Assembly (NCBI RefSeq): GCF_900105985.1
Contig: NZ_FNUB01000005.1
Location: 1,798,001-1,862,000, forward strand
Direction of reading: 5' to 3'
DNA length: 64,000 nucleotides
From: Tenacibaculum sp. MAR_2010_89
GTDB taxonomy: Bacteria > Bacteroidota > Bacteroidia > Flavobacteriales > Flavobacteriaceae
Below, one piece after another: positions 1 to 9,501 of the stretch (positions are counted from its first letter, which is position 1; the number at the start of each line of letters is the position of its first letter). Made by a program: the position numbers and the translations under genes. The notes under the pieces are model-generated. The model was not told where the DNA came from and did not search any database. It was given only the letters and a program-made list of their open reading frames with translations.

Positions 1-283
1 CTGCTATTCCATAAACTCCAATATGAATTAGGTCAGTATAAAAACCAGCACTTTCTCCTACAATTGCTCCTCCAAGGATAGTAATAAGTCCGATAAAATA
101 CCCAACATATGAAAGGATAAAAGCAAAATTATCTTTTTCTATAAGTTCGTGTGTTATATTAATTTTAGGGTTTAATAATTTATAAATTATTTTCCCTAAG
201 TAAAAAATTATAAAAGCAGTTGCTACATATCCCAAAGAATGTAGTAAGCTGTTAATGTTTATATATTCGGTTAGATTTTCCAT
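1..283 (-). CDS. DUF350 (YjfL-like) membrane protein, 5' part
   Basis: The ATG is at 283 and the reading frame runs open to the left edge, so about 94 N-terminal residues are visible. They start MENLTEYINI and contain two hydrophobic stretches (about residues 15-35 and 55-75) separated by a polar segment, HELIEKDNFAF, followed by a Gly-rich membrane segment. The E-K-D-N-x-A-F signature and helix pattern fit the DUF350 family, small inner-membrane proteins such as E. coli YjfL. The function is unknown. It follows the lipoprotein gene by 28 bases and is the last visible gene of the PspA/flotillin operon, the same company DUF350 keeps in E. coli (yjfIJKLM). The C-terminus lies outside the window. 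Confidence 0.75.
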   Translation of the reverse strand, partial: MENLTEYININSLLHSLGYVATAFIIFYLGKIIYKLLNPKINITHELIEKDNFAFILSYVGYFIGLITILGGAIVGESAGFYTDLIHIGVYGIA

Positions 284-311
284 CTATTTTGTTTAGTTTT
301 TTAAATCGTTG

Positions 312-1136
312 TTATTTACCAAATCCGCCACTTCTAGAACGAGAGGATGATCTACTATATCTTGAACTACTTCTTTTTGTTTTACTATAGCTTTTACTAG
401 AAGTATATCCTCTAGACTTTAAACTAGAAGCACTTTTACTAACCTTTGAATTTACTCTGCTTTTAAATGTTTGTGGTTTTTTACTCCATGAAGTATTGGT
501 GTTACTTCCATATTTCGTTCCGTATTTATTTGAACTACCATAGTATGATTTTTTATTTCTATAATTTCTATTATAGTCATTCCAATCATTTCTAGGGTAG
601 CCATATCCATAACCATATCTAGACCCATAAAATAAATCAGAGAATAAACGATAACGACCGTAAAAAGCCCAAAAAGAACTACCATTGCTATGAGTTCTCC
701 ATTCACCGTATCTAGAATTTCCAACGTAACTATTTACACCAGCTGGAGCTGAGTTTTTGTCGAGTTTACCATTTTTCTTACTCAATATGGTCATTCCTAA
801 ATCATTTTTGTATTCGTCAAAAGTTATAGGAGAAACCTCTTTCCAATCAGTGTTTACAATTTTTACATCAGTAGGTTTATTAATTGTGTCATTTAATTCT
901 TCTTTTGTTAAAAAAGGTTTAGATTCTTCAATTAGAATTCGATATTTATGAAAATACTTATCAGTATCTTCTTTATAATCCATATCTGCTAATATGACAT
1001 TGTAATTATTCTTATCAATATATTTTGTAATTATATTGTCAATAGGTGATTTTACAAATTTTGGTTTTCTACTTGCACCACATGCATTTATTAATAAGCA
1101 TATAGTTAATAGAAAAAAGTACTTAATAAGGCGCAT
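312..1136 (-). CDS. Lipoprotein with Tyr/Gly- and Ser/Arg-rich C-terminus
   Basis: This 274-residue protein has a signal peptide ending in a lipobox (INAC, Cys19), so it should be a membrane-anchored lipoprotein. After a mixed-charge N-terminal half, residues 145-205 are rich in Tyr, Gly, Asn and Arg, and the last 60 residues are almost all Ser, Lys, Arg and Tyr, ending SRSGGFGK. No enzymatic motif was seen. Its place between the DUF4178-like and DUF350 genes matches that of yjfM (DUF1190) in E. coli. DUF1190 proteins such as YgiB also carry a Gly-rich GGFG motif near the C-terminus, but I cannot claim homology from this alone. It starts 2 bases after the upstream stop, so it is translationally close-coupled. 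The basic tail could contact nucleic acid, acidic glycans or phospholipids (inference). Confidence 0.7.
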   Translation of the reverse strand: MRLIKYFFLLTICLLINACGASRKPKFVKSPIDNIITKYIDKNNYNVILADMDYKEDTDKYFHKYRILIEESKPFLTKEELNDTINKPTDVKIVNTDWKEVSPITFDEYKNDLGMTILSKKNGKLDKNSAPAGVNSYVGNSRYGEWRTHSNGSSFWAFYGRYRLFSDLFYGSRYGYGYGYPRNDWNDYNRNYRNKKSYYGSSNKYGTKYGSNTNTSWSKKPQTFKSRVNSKVSKSASSLKSRGYTSSKSYSKTKRSSSRYSRSSSRSRSGGFGK

Positions 1137-1138
1137 AA

Positions 1139-1693
1139 TTATTCGTTATATGATGGTAAAATATTACTAATTTCAAATGTTTTAAGTGTTTTTCCAACGC
1201 TGGCTTCAAAATCATTTTCATCCCATTGTTCTATAGTTAAACATTTATTTTCATCTTCATTTAAATAGTCAAAAGAAATAAGCTCCTCCCAGTTTTCAGC
1301 TTCTACATTTCTATAGTATCCTGAAGCTTCTTCATCTAAATAATAGGTAATATCTTGGTAAGAAATTTCTTTAGGTGGTTTTCCGTTATTTTCTATATAG
1401 GTTGTAACGGTTGTACCAAGTTTTCTATATTTTAATTCTTCTGAAAGAGTGATAATAAGTTCATCATCATCCTCAATATGAAGAAATCTTTTTTTTCCTT
1501 TTGATTCTATAGTAAATTCTCTAGTGAAAAAATTATTACCCCAATCATATTCAGACATTTTAGTAACAGTCCAGGTTTCTAAGTCGTAATCTAGTAAGTA
1601 TCCTTTTTCTAAATCCGTTATTTTAATATTTGTAGGGTCGTAATGTTTTTCTTCTTTTTCTTTGTTGTTTTTGAATAGGTCAAAAAATCCCAT
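1139..1693 (-). CDS. DUF4178-like protein in the YjfK position
   Basis: This 184-residue soluble acidic protein starts MGFFDLFK, with no signal peptide or membrane segment. Two repeated-looking blocks carry aromatic and acidic motifs (GYLLDYDLETWTV near residues 31-43, and YYLDEEASGYYRNVEAENW near 116-134), ending with ISNILPSYNE. This pattern resembles the DUF4178 family found near PspA and DUF350 genes. In E. coli the corresponding slot holds YjfK (DUF2491). The function is unknown. The gene lies 38 bases downstream of the giant AAA+ ATPase and 2 bases upstream of the lipoprotein gene, well inside the operon. The family call is by eye from motif texture, so moderate confidence only. Confidence 0.65.
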   Translation of the reverse strand: MGFFDLFKNNKEKEEKHYDPTNIKITDLEKGYLLDYDLETWTVTKMSEYDWGNNFFTREFTIESKGKKRFLHIEDDDELIITLSEELKYRKLGTTVTTYIENNGKPPKEISYQDITYYLDEEASGYYRNVEAENWEELISFDYLNEDENKCLTIEQWDENDFEASVGKTLKTFEISNILPSYNE

Positions 1694-1731
1694 AGTGTTA
1701 GTTTTAGTTAGTTTTTTATGTAAACATAATA

Positions 1732-4700
1732 TTATTTATCTAAGCCTTTTTTTAAAACAGCTTTAATTCCTTCTAAATTATCAGAAAAAGCCATCATTTG
1801 ACTTAAGATTTGAGCCATTTCATTTTTATCACCAAAACCTTTTAATTTATTATTTTTAATAAATATTTGTTTGATGCTATCCCATCGAGTTAACTCATCA
1901 TTTGATAAATTATTTATTAATTCTCGGTATTTTAATAAATTAGCTTCAGCCGATGAGGTTAACGTTTGAGATTCACTTTCATAATGAGATAATAGTAATC
2001 GTTGCAATTCATCATCATTCATTATAGGTACAATTTTTGCAACCAATTTATTCATATCACGATATGATCCTTGTAATTTGAATGAAGGTTCAGTTCTATA
2101 TGCATCCTCCATTGCAGCCGATTGTATATAGGTTTGATTTACTTTTAAAATAGTATCACGAACTGTAATCACTTTTTCTAAAACAGCAGTATAGTCTTGT
2201 ACTTCTTGTTTTGTATGATTTCCTTTTAAGTTAATTTCTTGAGTATTGTTTTCAACTTTATCAATAAGCGTATATACGTCTTCAAAATATTTACTACTAA
2301 GTTGATGCAGTACAGGGTTTGAAGTCATTGAATTTTCTATTAAACTCAACTTGAATAAATGTTCAGTATCTCCGATTATATCTCCTAAGTTATATATGTC
2401 AGCTCTATTGGCAAGCATATCTGGTATTTGAAACTTATCACCACTTTCAGTATATGGGTTTCCAGCCATTATTACACAAAACTTTTTACCACGTAAATCG
2501 TAGGTTTTAGGTTTTCCATTATAAACACCTTCAATTTTACGAGTACCATCAGACAGTGAAATAAATTTTTGTAAAAATTCAGGATTACAATGTTGAATAT
2601 CGTCGAGATATAACATAACATTGTCTCCCATCTCAAATGCAAGATTTAATTTCTTTAGTTCTTCTCTAGAGGCTGAGTTATTAGCAGACATAGGATCAAC
2701 AGAAGTGACTTCATGTCCAATAGCTGGGCCGTTTATTTTCATAAATACCAAACCTAAACGATTTGATAAATATTCCATTAAAGTAGTTTTACCATATCCA
2801 GGAGGAGAAATTAATAATAACATTCCCATCCTATCGGTACGTTTATTATTGCCAACAGTTCCTAGCTGTTTTGCTAAATTATCTCCAATTAATGGAAAAT
2901 AAACTTGATCTATCAATTTATTTCTAACAAAAGAAGAAAGTACTCTTGGTTTAAATTCTTCTAATTTTAATTCTTCTTTTAAATTTTCAGTAATCTGATG
3001 TTTTGCTTCTCTGTACTTTTCAAAATTAGGAACTTCAATTTCAATAAACTGTTGTAAGTCTGTTATAAATTGATGGTAATTGAAATTAAAAACACCATCA
3101 TTTATGGTTAAATGATTTCCTTTTAAATCTTTTAAACTTGTATTAGGATGTACACTTACAATGTTTGATTTAGAAAGGGTTTCAAAAAGAAGTAAACATA
3201 CTACTTCATGAGTATAGTTTTTAAAAGCTGGCTTTTTTGTGCTAATAAAAGAGGTTACCCATTGTGTTGCTAATTGTATTTTAGCGGTATATTTTTCAAG
3301 TTTTTGTATTCCAGATTTAAACTTATGCAAGGCATCTTGTTTGTCTAAAGTTTTAATAAATAGATTTTTAATATCTATAGCATCCGTACTAATTTGAAAT
3401 GTGTTATTTTGTTGAAATTCTTTAAAAATGTATTCTGCTACCTCTCTACAATTAGTAATGTTTAATAATTGTGATTCTTTATTGAATATTTGAACAGCGT
3501 TTTCTAATTCACTAATTATAAAATCGTAAGAAGTACTGTTTGGAAAAATACTTAGTACTTCACCAGAGGCTTTTATAGTTGTGTTATAGCTGTTTTGTTG
3601 GTTTTTAGTTAAGTGATGCCAAAAATATTGAGCAAATGCTCTTGTATTTGACGAATAGGTGAGTAGCCCTAGTTCATGATTTTTGTGAGTTAAAGTATAT
3701 AAAATTTTTGTAGCATCAACATCGTGAACCCCTTTTAAATAGCCTTCAGAATATAAATTACTACTTTCTTTTTGAACAAGAGTTAGTAAATTTTCTTCTG
3801 ATAAATTAATCAGTTCTTGCTCAGGGAATTTTCTAAATAATTTATAAGCTAAATAAGAAGAACGATAAACAGTGTCATTTTCAGATATTAATTCCTGGTT
3901 CCAATATTTTTTGGAAGATAAAAGAGTTTCATTCGTGATTTCTTCATAAAAATTAGTTCCAGTTAAATGGTAAAAAAGGCCTTCATTTTTATAAACAATA
4001 GTAAGGTCTAATGATTGTTTGTTAACACCAAATTTATGTTTTCCTAGTCTAATTACATTTTCACCATCTTCATAAAGTTCTTGTTTGTCTTTAAGCTTAC
4101 GTAAAGAATCTTCTTTGGCAACTTTTAATTGTGTTTCTAAGGTTTCAGCTTTACCTATATCATCAAGTTCTTTTAATTGATTAATGATGTCTCTAACTTT
4201 ATTAATCATTAAATCAGCTGCAAAATAGCCATTTATGTCTTCGATTGTGGTAAAAGATTGAGCTTTTTTATTAACTCCTTTTAAAATACGTTCAGAAGCA
4301 GTTTGTAATGCAACTGTTTTTTTATTTCGTTTTTCAATTAAACTATTTTTCCTACTATCAAACGCATTATGAATTTCTTCCCTTTTCTCAATTATTTGGG
4401 TGATAAACTCTTCAAAATCGGCAAATTTACCTTCTAATTCTTCTAATTGAATAGCAGTTTTAGTAAGAAATTCATCACATTTTTCAGGAGTGGTAGCCAT
4501 GTCAATATAATTAATGATACTTTGATCAATTAACTTTAATTGAGCTGTAAAATCAGCTTTAGCTTCTTTACTACCTAAACTTTTTATAGTGTTTTTTATA
4601 CCAGATTTTAATTGATTTAAACTGGCAAAAATTAAAGATATATTATCTATTATTTTTGTTGATTGTGAGGTGTCTTCAATTTCTAAATTAGTCACAATTT

Positions 4701-6588
4701 CGATTAACATTTCTAAATCAGCTGTAATTTGATTTACTTCTTTTTCAAGTGATTTAGCGTCAATTACTTTTTTTATTGTAGGTAAGGCTTCTTGTTTTTC
4801 ATTAACTCTTTTATGATATGGAGCTAATGCTTTATCATTAAGTAAAAACTGAACACATCGTTTAGATATTAAGTTATTTTGTTCTGCAACTTGAGTTTCT
4901 AAATCAGTTAATAATTCGATATTTATATAACGAATATCATGAAGGCTAATAACTTCACCTCGTAAAGTTCTAAGTTTACTTAATAGTACTACAAAATCAT
5001 CAATAGATTTAAAGGAAGTACTTTTTATTTTACTAAAAAGTTCATCAGATTTTTGATTGATAATTTTGGTTTCTGATTCTGCTTGTTTTTTTAATTGTAC
5101 TACTTTTTCAAATTCATCAATAGCGGCATTTGCAGCTTCATTAATTTGTGAAATAGGAAGGTTTAATTGATGAGTTTCTTGTTCTAGTATCCAGTAGTAA
5201 GCATCATTGATGTTTTTTGATATTCGAGCAATATCATCGTATAAACCAGTATAGTTATCTTCTTTGTTTAAAAGGTTTATTAATTCATGGCATTCAGCCA
5301 TTGCACTAACAATATCTTTATTCCCTATTTTGTATAATAGACTATCTTGATGTTGAGAAGGTATAAAATCGCCTTTTAAATATGGTGTTTGCCAAATTTG
5401 AACAACATGGTGTTTGGTTTGTTCGTTTTCTGTACGAAAATAACAAAGTTCACCATTTTCTAAAACGGTAAATCCATTACATATTATTGGGGTTTTTACT
5501 TCCTGTTCAATAATATTGTAAGACATTAATATGTATAATCCACGAATGGTTGCGTAAAATACATATAAGAAATCTTCTCCATTTGGTGAAATTATTTTTT
5601 CTTGAAATTTAACATCTTTCGTGTCGCTTTCAAATAATTTGTATTCTCCAGTTTGAAGGTAATAACCGTTAGGGAAAATAATACCATGATCATCAGGTAA
5701 CTGAACAGCTGTATCTTTTATACTATCAATTTTTTTTACTTCTTGTAACTTATGATTGTAAACAAAGTATCTAGGGTCTTCCTGGAATGGTTTTACTTCA
5801 AGAGTAATTAAATTTCCTAGATTTCCATAACGAAACTGACCATCGTCTAAAGTTTGATCAATATGTTCAACAGGTTCTGACAATACACCTTTTCCATCAT
5901 TTGTATTATCTTCAATTTTAATAGTTAAGTCACCACCAATAGTTTCAACAAAAATTTTATCTAAAATGGAAATATGTGGGTGTGAACCATAACGATGCAT
6001 ATCTCTAGATACTTCTTGCCATTTAAATTCATGTTGGGTGGGAAACTTGTATTCATGTTCACTTCTGTTGTCAATATATTGAAGTGAGTTTTCTTTAATA
6101 AGCCATTTAAAAGCTTTAATATCGTTTTTATTTTCACTTAATTGGAAAACCATATATAGGTAGTTTCCAATAATAGCAAACTTAGAAAAAATAGTATTTC
6201 TGTAGTATTTATATAAATTGGTAAAATCATCAGTAAAAATAGCATCATTTAATAAGTTCAATGATTGTAGATGAAAGTGATTGTCTTTAAATTCATAAAT
6301 ACTAAATACATCTGAAAGTTTTATATCGGTTCGTAACCCAAAGTGTACGTTGTATCCAAATATTGAAGTGTTACCTAGAGAAACAATATCTCTGGCAATA
6401 CAATTGTTATCAGTATTTATTCTATCATTAGCAATTAATTTGGTTTCAATGGTGCCAAAAACATGTTTTCTAGCATCATTTAATTTATGCAATCGTTCTA
6501 GTAAATCTTGCTTTTGTTTTTGCAATCTACCTTGAATAATTTCATAAGTTCCGCCGTCTAATTGTTGAGTAGTATTTTGGTTTTCCAT
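1732..6588 (-). CDS. Giant AAA+ ATPase with N-terminal DUF3686-type region
   Basis: This is a 1618-residue protein if it starts at the ATG at 6588 (MENQNTTQQL). An in-frame TTG at 6666 would add 26 residues but overlaps the intergenic hairpin. The first ~450 residues resemble the beta-rich DUF3686 region found in proteins labelled 'DNA repair ATPase'. Residues ~450-870 are long helical, probably coiled coil. The AAA+ module is C-terminal: Walker A PPGYGKTT near residue 1261, Walker B VMLYLDDIQH near 1325, sensor-1-like VIMAGNPY and a downstream Arg in ANRADIYNLGD. It looks MoxR/dynein-like rather than like PspF. No signal peptide is present, so it is cytosolic. It lies between flotillin and the DUF4178-like gene, suggesting an ATP-driven remodeler of membrane-bound PspA/flotillin assemblies (inference). 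The 'DNA repair' label has no support in this context. Confidence 0.85.
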   Translation of the reverse strand: MENQNTTQQLDGGTYEIIQGRLQKQKQDLLERLHKLNDARKHVFGTIETKLIANDRINTDNNCIARDIVSLGNTSIFGYNVHFGLRTDIKLSDVFSIYEFKDNHFHLQSLNLLNDAIFTDDFTNLYKYYRNTIFSKFAIIGNYLYMVFQLSENKNDIKAFKWLIKENSLQYIDNRSEHEYKFPTQHEFKWQEVSRDMHRYGSHPHISILDKIFVETIGGDLTIKIEDNTNDGKGVLSEPVEHIDQTLDDGQFRYGNLGNLITLEVKPFQEDPRYFVYNHKLQEVKKIDSIKDTAVQLPDDHGIIFPNGYYLQTGEYKLFESDTKDVKFQEKIISPNGEDFLYVFYATIRGLYILMSYNIIEQEVKTPIICNGFTVLENGELCYFRTENEQTKHHVVQIWQTPYLKGDFIPSQHQDSLLYKIGNKDIVSAMAECHELINLLNKEDNYTGLYDDIARISKNINDAYYWILEQETHQLNLPISQINEAANAAIDEFEKVVQLKKQAESETKIINQKSDELFSKIKSTSFKSIDDFVVLLSKLRTLRGEVISLHDIRYINIELLTDLETQVAEQNNLISKRCVQFLLNDKALAPYHKRVNEKQEALPTIKKVIDAKSLEKEVNQITADLEMLIEIVTNLEIEDTSQSTKIIDNISLIFASLNQLKSGIKNTIKSLGSKEAKADFTAQLKLIDQSIINYIDMATTPEKCDEFLTKTAIQLEELEGKFADFEEFITQIIEKREEIHNAFDSRKNSLIEKRNKKTVALQTASERILKGVNKKAQSFTTIEDINGYFAADLMINKVRDIINQLKELDDIGKAETLETQLKVAKEDSLRKLKDKQELYEDGENVIRLGKHKFGVNKQSLDLTIVYKNEGLFYHLTGTNFYEEITNETLLSSKKYWNQELISENDTVYRSSYLAYKLFRKFPEQELINLSEENLLTLVQKESSNLYSEGYLKGVHDVDATKILYTLTHKNHELGLLTYSSNTRAFAQYFWHHLTKNQQNSYNTTIKASGEVLSIFPNSTSYDFIISELENAVQIFNKESQLLNITNCREVAEYIFKEFQQNNTFQISTDAIDIKNLFIKTLDKQDALHKFKSGIQKLEKYTAKIQLATQWVTSFISTKKPAFKNYTHEVVCLLLFETLSKSNIVSVHPNTSLKDLKGNHLTINDGVFNFNYHQFITDLQQFIEIEVPNFEKYREAKHQITENLKEELKLEEFKPRVLSSFVRNKLIDQVYFPLIGDNLAKQLGTVGNNKRTDRMGMLLLISPPGYGKTTLMEYLSNRLGLVFMKINGPAIGHEVTSVDPMSANNSASREELKKLNLAFEMGDNVMLYLDDIQHCNPEFLQKFISLSDGTRKIEGVYNGKPKTYDLRGKKFCVIMAGNPYTESGDKFQIPDMLANRADIYNLGDIIGDTEHLFKLSLIENSMTSNPVLHQLSSKYFEDVYTLIDKVENNTQEINLKGNHTKQEVQDYTAVLEKVITVRDTILKVNQTYIQSAAMEDAYRTEPSFKLQGSYRDMNKLVAKIVPIMNDDELQRLLLSHYESESQTLTSSAEANLLKYRELINNLSNDELTRWDSIKQIFIKNNKLKGFGDKNEMAQILSQMMAFSDNLEGIKAVLKKGLDK

Positions 6589-6665
6589 ATGTTTTTTATA
6601 AGGTAAAGAAAGGAGTTCTTTTTCGGAATTATGGCTTTTATTCTTGTAAAGTATTGTGAAATACA

Positions 6666-6700
6666 AACTATGAGGTTAGTTTTAAATTAACCTCATAGTT
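6666..6700 (-). other. Intra-operon 13-bp perfect hairpin
   Basis: Arms 6666-6678 (AACTATGAGGTTA) and 6688-6700 (TAACCTCATAGTT) are perfectly complementary around a 9-base loop, between the flotillin stop and the AAA+ ATPase start. On the minus strand the bases that follow are only moderately T-rich, so this is either a weak terminator or an RNA-processing/stabilising hairpin that would set the ATPase level below that of the upstream genes. Confidence 0.6.
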
Positions 6701-6706
6701 TATGTA

Positions 6707-8776
6707 TTATGATAACTTATTATCAGATAGTCCTAAACCTTTAGCAAGATTAAATAGGTTACCAAATAAGTTTTCTTCATCTGAATTTGTTGCTTTTCCT
6801 TTTAAATCCATTAAAAGGTTGGCAATCGTTAAATTTTTAATATCCTCAGTTGAAATTCCATACTGGTTAGCGAAATCTTTTACTTTTTCTAGTAAATTCC
6901 CCTTAACATCATCACTTCCCAAAATAGCATCTTTTACATCTTGAATATTGGTACTGTGCTTAACAAGTCTATCCACTCCTTTAGCTTTAGTAATTTGACC
7001 AATTATTTGATCGAAGAACATTGTTTCTCCACCTACAATATCAATATTGGCAGCTTTTAAAGCATCTCCAATAACTTGAGCTTGTGCATCTGCAATATCT
7101 TTTTGAACGTTAATATGAGCTAAATCAACTTTTAATTCTTTTTCTAAGCGTAATTTAAACTCTTCGTGCTCTTTACCAACACCATCAAGTTTTTTCATTG
7201 CCTCCGCTTTTTCTTCAATTCCTGTAGCTTCTGCTAATGCTTTTTCTTTAATAACTTCAGCTTCAGCAATCCCTTCTTCTTTTAAAGCTTCTGCTTTTGC
7301 TAAAGTTCCAGCAGCTTCCGCTTTCGCTTTTTTCTCAATAATAGTTGCATCAACAAGTCCTTGACGTTCGTTGGCATCTGCCTTTGCATGCATTACTTGT
7401 GCTTCAGACATTCCTATAGTAGCTTCTTCTTTAGCTTTAGCTTCTGCTAATGTTTTTCTTGCCTCTGCTTCTTTTTCACTCGCTTCTTTTTGTGCTTGAG
7501 CTTCAATATTAATTTCTTCAGCTTTTTGCTTAGCAGCTTCTTTTTGTGCTTCAGCAGCTTTTATTGTTTTAATTAAAGCTTCTTCTGCATCTGCTTCAGC
7601 AACTGTAATTTTTACTTGTTTGTTACGATCGGCAGTTTTAAAAGCTTCAATATCTTTCATGTTTTCTTGTTCTTCAACCACGCCTTTTTCTAAAGTTACA
7701 CGATCACGAATAACATCTTGAATATTTTTCTTTTCTACTTCAACTACTTTTTCTTTTTCAATTTGAGCAAGAGTAACAATACGTTCACGTTCTGTAGCTT
7801 CTAGCATTCTGTCTTTTTCTACACGTTCAGTTTCTACAACATCGGTACGTTGTTTGTTTTTTGCAGCAACAATAATTTGACGTTGCATATTCTCTTCTGC
7901 AACTTGTACTTTTTCTTCGGTTGCGATTCTTGCTGTTTCTGACTTTAAACGTTCTTCTTCAGAAACTTTTAAAGTTTCTGCTTGTTCACGTGCCTTGATG
8001 TTAGCAATTTCACGTTTTTGTTGTTCTTCTTTTTCTGCTAATTGCTTATCTAACTCTAAAATTGCTTCACGAGCTTCAACATCTTGTTTACGAATTACTT
8101 TTTCTTCATCACGCATAATTAAGTTAGACTTAATGTTTTGTGCTGCTGTTAATTCAGTGATTTTTTTAATCCCCTGAGCATCTAAAATATTATCAGCTTT
8201 TAAGAAAGAAACAGGTGTTTGTTCTAAGTAATCAATAGCACAATCTTCTAAAGTGTAACCATTTAAATCAGTACCAATAATATCAACAATTTCATCTCTA
8301 AATTCACGACGAGCTTCATATAATTCTGTAAACTGAAACTTCTTTCCAACCGTTTTTAATGCTTCAGAAAACTTAGCTTCAAATAATTCTTCTAATGTTG
8401 TATGATGTGAAGCTCTTTCACATCCAATTGTTTGTGCTACTTTTTTTATAAACTCTACTTCATTATTAACACGAACAAAAAAGGCTACTTTAATATCAGC
8501 TCGCATGTTATCTTTACAAACAAGTCCATCGTTACCTAAACGTTCTATTTGAATTTTCTTAACAGAAATATCCATGATTTCTACACGGTGAAATACAGGA
8601 ACTACATACATTCCTCTGTCTGTAGCAACTTTGGTTCCCTTAAAACCTGTACGAACCAAAGCTTGTCCTTGAGGTACTTTTTTGTAAAACATTGCAACGA
8701 TTGCAAAGTATGCAATTACCAAGAATAAGATTAACCCGATTGCAATAGATCCTATTTGTATTAAATTTTCTAGCAT
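6707..8776 (-). CDS. YqiK-like flotillin (Band 7/SPFH protein)
   Basis: This 689-residue protein has an N-terminal transmembrane helix (about residues 8-31), then a Band 7/SPFH domain (about 35-230, including QALVRTGFKG and RRGM-like DRGMYVVPVF), then a very long Ala/Glu/Lys-rich coiled coil (about 230-560) with many AEA repeats, and a C-terminal tail ending GLSDNKLS. Length and order match YqiK/flotillin proteins, which oligomerise as membrane-bound cages or scaffolds and organise membrane microdomains. The ATG at 8776 is 18 bases after the yqiJ-like stop. The pairing with a YqiJ-like protein is as in E. coli yqiJK. It is followed by a hairpin and the giant ATPase. The role in scaffolding the rest of the operon's products is inference from context. 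Confidence 0.93.
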   Translation of the reverse strand: MLENLIQIGSIAIGLILFLVIAYFAIVAMFYKKVPQGQALVRTGFKGTKVATDRGMYVVPVFHRVEIMDISVKKIQIERLGNDGLVCKDNMRADIKVAFFVRVNNEVEFIKKVAQTIGCERASHHTTLEELFEAKFSEALKTVGKKFQFTELYEARREFRDEIVDIIGTDLNGYTLEDCAIDYLEQTPVSFLKADNILDAQGIKKITELTAAQNIKSNLIMRDEEKVIRKQDVEAREAILELDKQLAEKEEQQKREIANIKAREQAETLKVSEEERLKSETARIATEEKVQVAEENMQRQIIVAAKNKQRTDVVETERVEKDRMLEATERERIVTLAQIEKEKVVEVEKKNIQDVIRDRVTLEKGVVEEQENMKDIEAFKTADRNKQVKITVAEADAEEALIKTIKAAEAQKEAAKQKAEEINIEAQAQKEASEKEAEARKTLAEAKAKEEATIGMSEAQVMHAKADANERQGLVDATIIEKKAKAEAAGTLAKAEALKEEGIAEAEVIKEKALAEATGIEEKAEAMKKLDGVGKEHEEFKLRLEKELKVDLAHINVQKDIADAQAQVIGDALKAANIDIVGGETMFFDQIIGQITKAKGVDRLVKHSTNIQDVKDAILGSDDVKGNLLEKVKDFANQYGISTEDIKNLTIANLLMDLKGKATNSDEENLFGNLFNLAKGLGLSDNKLS

Positions 8777-8794
8777 AGTAATTAATTAGTTTTT

Positions 8795-9499
8795 TTAGTT
8801 GATATATTTTTGTGCGTAATAAAATGTTTTGTCTGCGCTTTGTTTTATGATTAATATTTGATCTCTAAATTCGATTAACTCTCCATTTAAGGACTTAATA
8901 TTAATAGAAAGAGTAACTCCTTCTGCTTTTATTTCAGCAGAACCTAATTTTTTGTTTGTTATTTTTGATAATGAAACACCAGTTCTACCAGTAATGTCAA
9001 TTGGTTTATCACCATCTTGATTTAAGTTTTTGAAAAAACTTTTAAAGGGCGATGTGAAAACTTTAGTAATAAATAATGAAGGAAAGAATCCCGCAAGCAT
9101 TAATACAAAACCAAAAGTGGTATTAAAGCTATTTGTTATTGTAGTACTAACTGTTGTGCAAATCCACCAAATGAATATCCAAGAGGTAAAAGTAAACATA
9201 AATGGAAGTCCAACAAAGTTGAAGTAAATAAGGATTACTTGCCACCATTTTAATGGCTTTCGTCTCTTACCTACTACATCTTCTTTATTTACTTCTGTAT
9301 TTGCAATATCATGAAAGTCAACATTTCCTCCTTCAATACCTGCATCCACATCTACATCAACGTCTACATCGATGTCCACATCAAGGTCAAAATCAATACC
9401 AGAAACCATAGTTACAAGCCAATAAATAACTAGTATAATAACTAATATGGTTAATGTAATGTTTACATTAGAGAATATTATGTCGGTTAGTGAATTCAA
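8795..9499 (-). CDS. YqiJ-like membrane protein with OB-fold tail
   Basis: This 234-residue protein has a membrane helix at about residues 14-32, an extraordinary acidic alternating stretch (DFDLDVDIDVDVDVDVD, about residues 36-52), two more helices (about 86-112 and 125-145), and a C-terminal small beta domain starting near ITGRTGVSLSKI that fits the OB fold of YqiJ/NfeD-type partners of flotillin. These proteins bind the flotillin encoded next door. The start is TTG at 9499, two bases beyond the pspA stop. No ATG lies before the first helix, so TTG is preferred. The Asp-Val run could bind Ca2+ or simply be a periplasmic spacer. Its DNA is a short GAT/GTA-type microsatellite likely to vary in length. 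Confidence 0.85.
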   Translation of the reverse strand: MNSLTDIIFSNVNITLTILVIILVIYWLVTMVSGIDFDLDVDIDVDVDVDVDAGIEGGNVDFHDIANTEVNKEDVVGKRRKPLKWWQVILIYFNFVGLPFMFTFTSWIFIWWICTTVSTTITNSFNTTFGFVLMLAGFFPSLFITKVFTSPFKSFFKNLNQDGDKPIDITGRTGVSLSKITNKKLGSAEIKAEGVTLSINIKSLNGELIEFRDQILIIKQSADKTFYYAQKYIN

Positions 9500-9501
9500 T
9501 A

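Noticed and set aside
1732..6588. Giant ATPase considered as an anti-phage defence gene
   Set aside because: There is no nuclease or other effector, and the surrounding genes are all envelope-stress families, so a defence role lacks support.
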